Assembly (NCBI GenBank): GCA_964646625.1
Contig: CAZYHC010000017.1
Coordinates: 22,987-86,986 of the forward strand
Direction of reading: 5' to 3'
Length of the DNA: 64,000 bases
Origin: DAOULT01 sp964646625
GTDB taxonomy: Bacteria; Chloroflexota; Anaerolineae; CAZYHC01
Positions within the stretch are counted from its first letter, which is position 1. Each line of letters opens with the position of its first letter. Below are positions 61,851 through 64,000 of the stretch, piece after piece. A program made the position numbers and the translations under genes. Below the pieces are notes generated by a model that worked only from the letters and a program-made list of their open reading frames with translations, ran no database searches and was not told where the DNA came from.

Positions 61851-62619
61851 ATATTTGACTCCGCCTGAGAAAGGGGCCCTGTCACGCTTCCTGGAGCGGC
61901 TCGAAAAGGAATATGCCGACCGGATAAGGCGGGTAGTGCTCTTTGGTTCCAGGGCGCGTGGTGATTATGACCCTGAGTCTGACATTGACCTGCTGATCGT
62001 GGTGGAAGGGGATGGGATAGAGATGGGGCGTTTGCTCGCTGAAGAGGACTTCTTTAGTCCATTGTTCATGTCGATAGAACGTTACCAGGAACATCAGCGG
62101 CTACGCGATCCCCTATACGTGAATCTGCGGCGGGACGGCATCGAGTTGTGGGATGTGGCCCAGAGCGAAGCCGAAGAAAGAGCCATACCTTTAGTGTTTG
62201 ATGAAGGAGAGATACGAGTCATGGACGGAGCCGCTCAGGAAACGATCAGACTCTACCTGAAACTGGCCCACGAAGAATTGCAGGTGATCAGGGTGTTGCA
62301 GGAAGCCGGACTTTTGCGAGTCGCCCTTTCGCGGGCTTATTTCGCGGCCTTTTACGCTCTCACCGCTGCTCTCTATGCCGTGGACGTGGTGCGCAGCAAA
62401 CACTCCGGCATTAAGGCCGCTCTCAGTGAATTCCTGGTCAGGCCGGGGCTGATAGAGGAGGAGTACAAGGATATCTACCAGCGATTGTTCAAATGTCGGC
62501 AGGTCAGCGACTATGAACCATCCTCCTGGCCGGAGTCTCAAGAGGCCCTCCACCTCCTGGCCGAGGCCGAGAGGTTTGTGGCCCGCATGGAGGCTTTTCT
62601 GCGAGGGCAGGGGGCTTAG
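61819..62619 (+). CDS. MNT nucleotidyltransferase-HEPN fusion
   Basis: This 266-residue protein joins an N-terminal minimal nucleotidyltransferase to a C-terminal HEPN domain. The MNT part has LFGSRARGDYDPESDIDLLI (G43-S44...D55-x-D57). The HEPN part, about residues 165-260, has RVALSRAYFAAFYALTAAL, with Tyr at the place where the other two HEPN proteins have His. The fusion resembles single-chain MNT-HEPN proteins in which the MNT modifies nucleic acid or the HEPN domain. It may be self-regulating. A 34-bp palindrome touches its stop codon. Confidence 0.88.
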   Translation: MNKRESLQKIKYLTPPEKGALSRFLERLEKEYADRIRRVVLFGSRARGDYDPESDIDLLIVVEGDGIEMGRLLAEEDFFSPLFMSIERYQEHQRLRDPLYVNLRRDGIELWDVAQSEAEERAIPLVFDEGEIRVMDGAAQETIRLYLKLAHEELQVIRVLQEAGLLRVALSRAYFAAFYALTAALYAVDVVRSKHSGIKAALSEFLVRPGLIEEEYKDIYQRLFKCRQVSDYEPSSWPESQEALHLLAEAERFVARMEAFLRGQGA

Positions 62620-62651
62620 GTGCCTGGCACTTTTGGAAGTGCCAGGCACCT
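62618..62651. repeat. Palindromic element after the MNT-HEPN gene
   Basis: AGGTGCCTGGCACTT and AAGTGCCAGGCACCT form a perfect 15-bp stem around TTGG. It starts on the last base pairs of the MNT-HEPN stop codon and resembles the AAGTGC-type palindromes at 39799 and 40693. It may serve as terminator or mobile palindrome. Confidence 0.8.
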
Positions 62652-62665
62652 GGGAGGAGATAACT

Positions 62666-63625
62666 ATGCCTAACCCCTTCTATTATGGCGGAATGATCAA
62701 AGACCCGGCTAAATTCTTCGGTCGCCGGGCGGAACTGGGCAAAATTTTCAGCCGTCTGGGCACCAGCCCCATGCAATGCATCTCGGTGGTGGGAGAGCGG
62801 CGCATCGGCAAATCCTCGTTGCTCTACCACCTGACCCAGGTTTACAAGGGAAAGCTCTCGGAGGCGGATAGCTACACCTTCCTCTACCTCGATCCAGAAA
62901 GCGCCCGCTGTCACACCCAGAAGGGCTTGCTGACCACCATGTTGAAAGGGCTTCTGGAGCAGATCGAGCTGGACCGTCGCCGCAACGAGGACAAAATCCT
63001 GGACGGATTATCCAGGACCCTGGCCGGAGGGCGAGAGGCGGACCTGCTGGCCTTTGAGAAAGCGGTGGACTACCTGCACAGCCCCGAGGGCGTCCACATC
63101 CGGCCCGTCGTCTGCCTGGACGAGTTTGAGAAATTGATCGAACGGCCCAATGAATTTGACGACGATTTCTACGACAGTCTGCGCGGTCTGGCCCAATCCG
63201 GCCAGATCGCTTTTGTCGCCGCCTCCAAAACGCCGTTAGAAGTCCTTTCCCGCCAGGGCAGCCTGACCTCGCCCTTCTTCAACATCTTCGCCAAAGTGCG
63301 CCTAGGAGAGCTTACGGAGGATGAGGCCAGAGAGCTGATCCGGCAACCAAGCGACATCCGTTTCAACGCCGACGAGGTGGCCCTGGCCCTCAAGCTGGCC
63401 GGCCGCCACCCCTGGCGCTTGCAGATCGCCTGTTCCATCATCTACGACGAGAAGACGACCAGGGGCCGGGTGGATAAGCAGGCGGTGAAGCAAGCCTACG
63501 AAGCGGAAGTGAAATCACTACCTCCGTGGCAGAAAGGCTACCTGACCGCCAAAAGGCACGGTCGGGAACTGGTGGGAGTGGCGAAGTACGTGGTGGATAA
63601 GTTCGTGGAGTGGAAGAAGGGATAA
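62666..63625 (+). CDS. AAA+ ATPase of the Orc1/PF01637-like prokaryotic family
   Basis: This protein has about 319 residues. It begins PNPFYYGGMIKDPAKFFGR. Walker A is GERRIGKSSLLYH, and a Walker B-like VVCLDEFEKLIE follows; sensor-type residues lie near FVAASKTPLEVL. The C-terminus has winged-helix-like helices (ALALKLAGRHPWRLQIA). Such ATPases act in defence, transposition-associated or signalling systems. The ATG at 62666 has GGGAGGAG. The next gene starts 2 bp after its stop, so they are probably cotranslated. Confidence 0.82.
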   Translation: MPNPFYYGGMIKDPAKFFGRRAELGKIFSRLGTSPMQCISVVGERRIGKSSLLYHLTQVYKGKLSEADSYTFLYLDPESARCHTQKGLLTTMLKGLLEQIELDRRRNEDKILDGLSRTLAGGREADLLAFEKAVDYLHSPEGVHIRPVVCLDEFEKLIERPNEFDDDFYDSLRGLAQSGQIAFVAASKTPLEVLSRQGSLTSPFFNIFAKVRLGELTEDEARELIRQPSDIRFNADEVALALKLAGRHPWRLQIACSIIYDEKTTRGRVDKQAVKQAYEAEVKSLPPWQKGYLTAKRHGRELVGVAKYVVDKFVEWKKG

Positions 63626-63627
63626 AA

Positions 63628-64000
63628 ATGGCTCGCTTCCTTTTTGAGTGTTTGCGCCTCCTGTACTGGGTTTTCTTCAAACCATTCACCCTGGAGCGCC
63701 ACATCAAAAGCATAGATCCGGAGCTAGGTCTTCAGTTCTCCGTGTGGGGGGCCCGCCACAAGCTGGGGGCCAACCCTGCCCTGCGCCGCTTCCTGTTCCA
63801 GGCCCTTTTTATCGTAATCACCACCCCTTTTATAGTGGACGTGCTCATTGGATATTTAGTGGTCGGTCCCGGAGGGGGGACCTTTGATTGGGGGCGGAGT
63901 CTATCCAGCGTGGCGAGCGGCGTGGCGTTAGGCGTGGCGGTCAGCGAGGCGGTCGGCGTGGCGGTCGGCGTGGCGGTCGGCGTGGCGAGCGGCGTGGCGG
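63628..64000 (+). CDS. GV-repeat membrane protein, C-terminus beyond window (partial)
   Basis: At least 124 residues lie in the window. There is a hydrophobic N-terminal helix (MARFLFECLRLLYWVFF), a polar loop and a second hydrophobic region (FIVITTPFIVDVLIGYLVV). From about residue 93 the sequence is VASGVALGVAVSEAVGVAVG-like, a Gly-Val-Ala repeat with an approximately 6-bp period in DNA (63909-64000) which continues off the window. It starts 2 bp after the ATPase stop with AAGAAGGG before the ATG. It may form a membrane-spanning or pore-like effector for the adjacent ATPase; this is inference. Confidence 0.65.
   Translation, partial: MARFLFECLRLLYWVFFKPFTLERHIKSIDPELGLQFSVWGARHKLGANPALRRFLFQALFIVITTPFIVDVLIGYLVVGPGGGTFDWGRSLSSVASGVALGVAVSEAVGVAVGVAVGVASGVA
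63909..64000 (+). repeat. GTGGCG/GTCGGC tandem repeat
   Basis: A run of 6-bp units encoding GV, GVA or SGVA residues in the membrane-protein gene continues past the window end. The low complexity suggests slipped-strand length variation. Confidence 0.75.

Overview
The window (64 kb, GC-rich) reads as a bacterial chromosome segment, most likely from the Chloroflexota (Anaerolineae-like). The lineage is inferred from gene style: tandem GT39-type membrane glycosyltransferases, Thr/Pro-rich linkers in exported proteins, short intergenic palindromes, several HEPN/MNT and PIN modules, and a BMP-type nucleoside ABC transporter. No rRNA, tRNA, CRISPR array or insertion sequence was recognised.

Layout. 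1-4.8 kb (minus): a partial ClpC-type ATPase and a complete ClpB, separated by a HEPN gene with a small partner. 4.9-7.6 kb (minus): prepilin peptidase behind a PIN toxin-antitoxin pair, then an exported HExxH peptidase. 7.7-22.9 kb (minus): a surface-glycan cluster with two GT39-like mannosyltransferase-type proteins, a polyprenyl-phosphate GT2, six GT4-type transferases, four SAM methyltransferases and a flippase. 22.9-29.5 kb (minus): signal peptidase I, patatin, an MBL-fold protein with altered metal ligands, an Fsr-like MFS exporter, AlaX and a two-thioredoxin CcdA/DsbD-like protein. 29.8-37.6 kb: CBS-ACT protein, exported glycosidase-like lipoprotein, a plus-strand DHDPS-Fae fusion, GT2 and cell-surface proteins. 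37.8-43 kb (minus): a sugar ABC importer with a GH42 beta-galactosidase. 43.3-51.9 kb (plus): a radical SAM-HhH protein and an NAD(P)-linked formate dehydrogenase operon whose catalytic subunit is read through an in-frame UGA as selenocysteine. 52-60.6 kb (minus): a BMP-family nucleoside/purine ABC transporter with embedded HEPN-pair and PD-(D/E)XK genes. 60.9-64 kb (plus): cobalamin adenosyltransferase, a small membrane protein, an MNT-HEPN fusion, an AAA ATPase and a GV-repeat membrane protein cut by the window end.

How parts work together. The formate dehydrogenase operon has a consensus promoter, a leader of about 250 nt that contains a twice-repeated motif, NuoE-like, HndB-like and NuoF-GltD-like subunits, and the Sec-containing FdhA. 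This suggests a soluble NAD(P)H/formate (possibly bifurcating) complex. The BMP transporter has a tandemly duplicated binding protein and an ATPase carrying a membrane-embedded insertion, suggesting a rebuilt transporter architecture.

The strongest novelty candidates are the DHDPS-Fae fusion with the Fae catalytic His replaced, the ABC ATPase with a transmembrane insertion in its first nucleotide-binding domain, the near-identical BMP duplication, and two HEPN loci paired with what look like minimised MNT-like partners lacking the catalytic GS motif.
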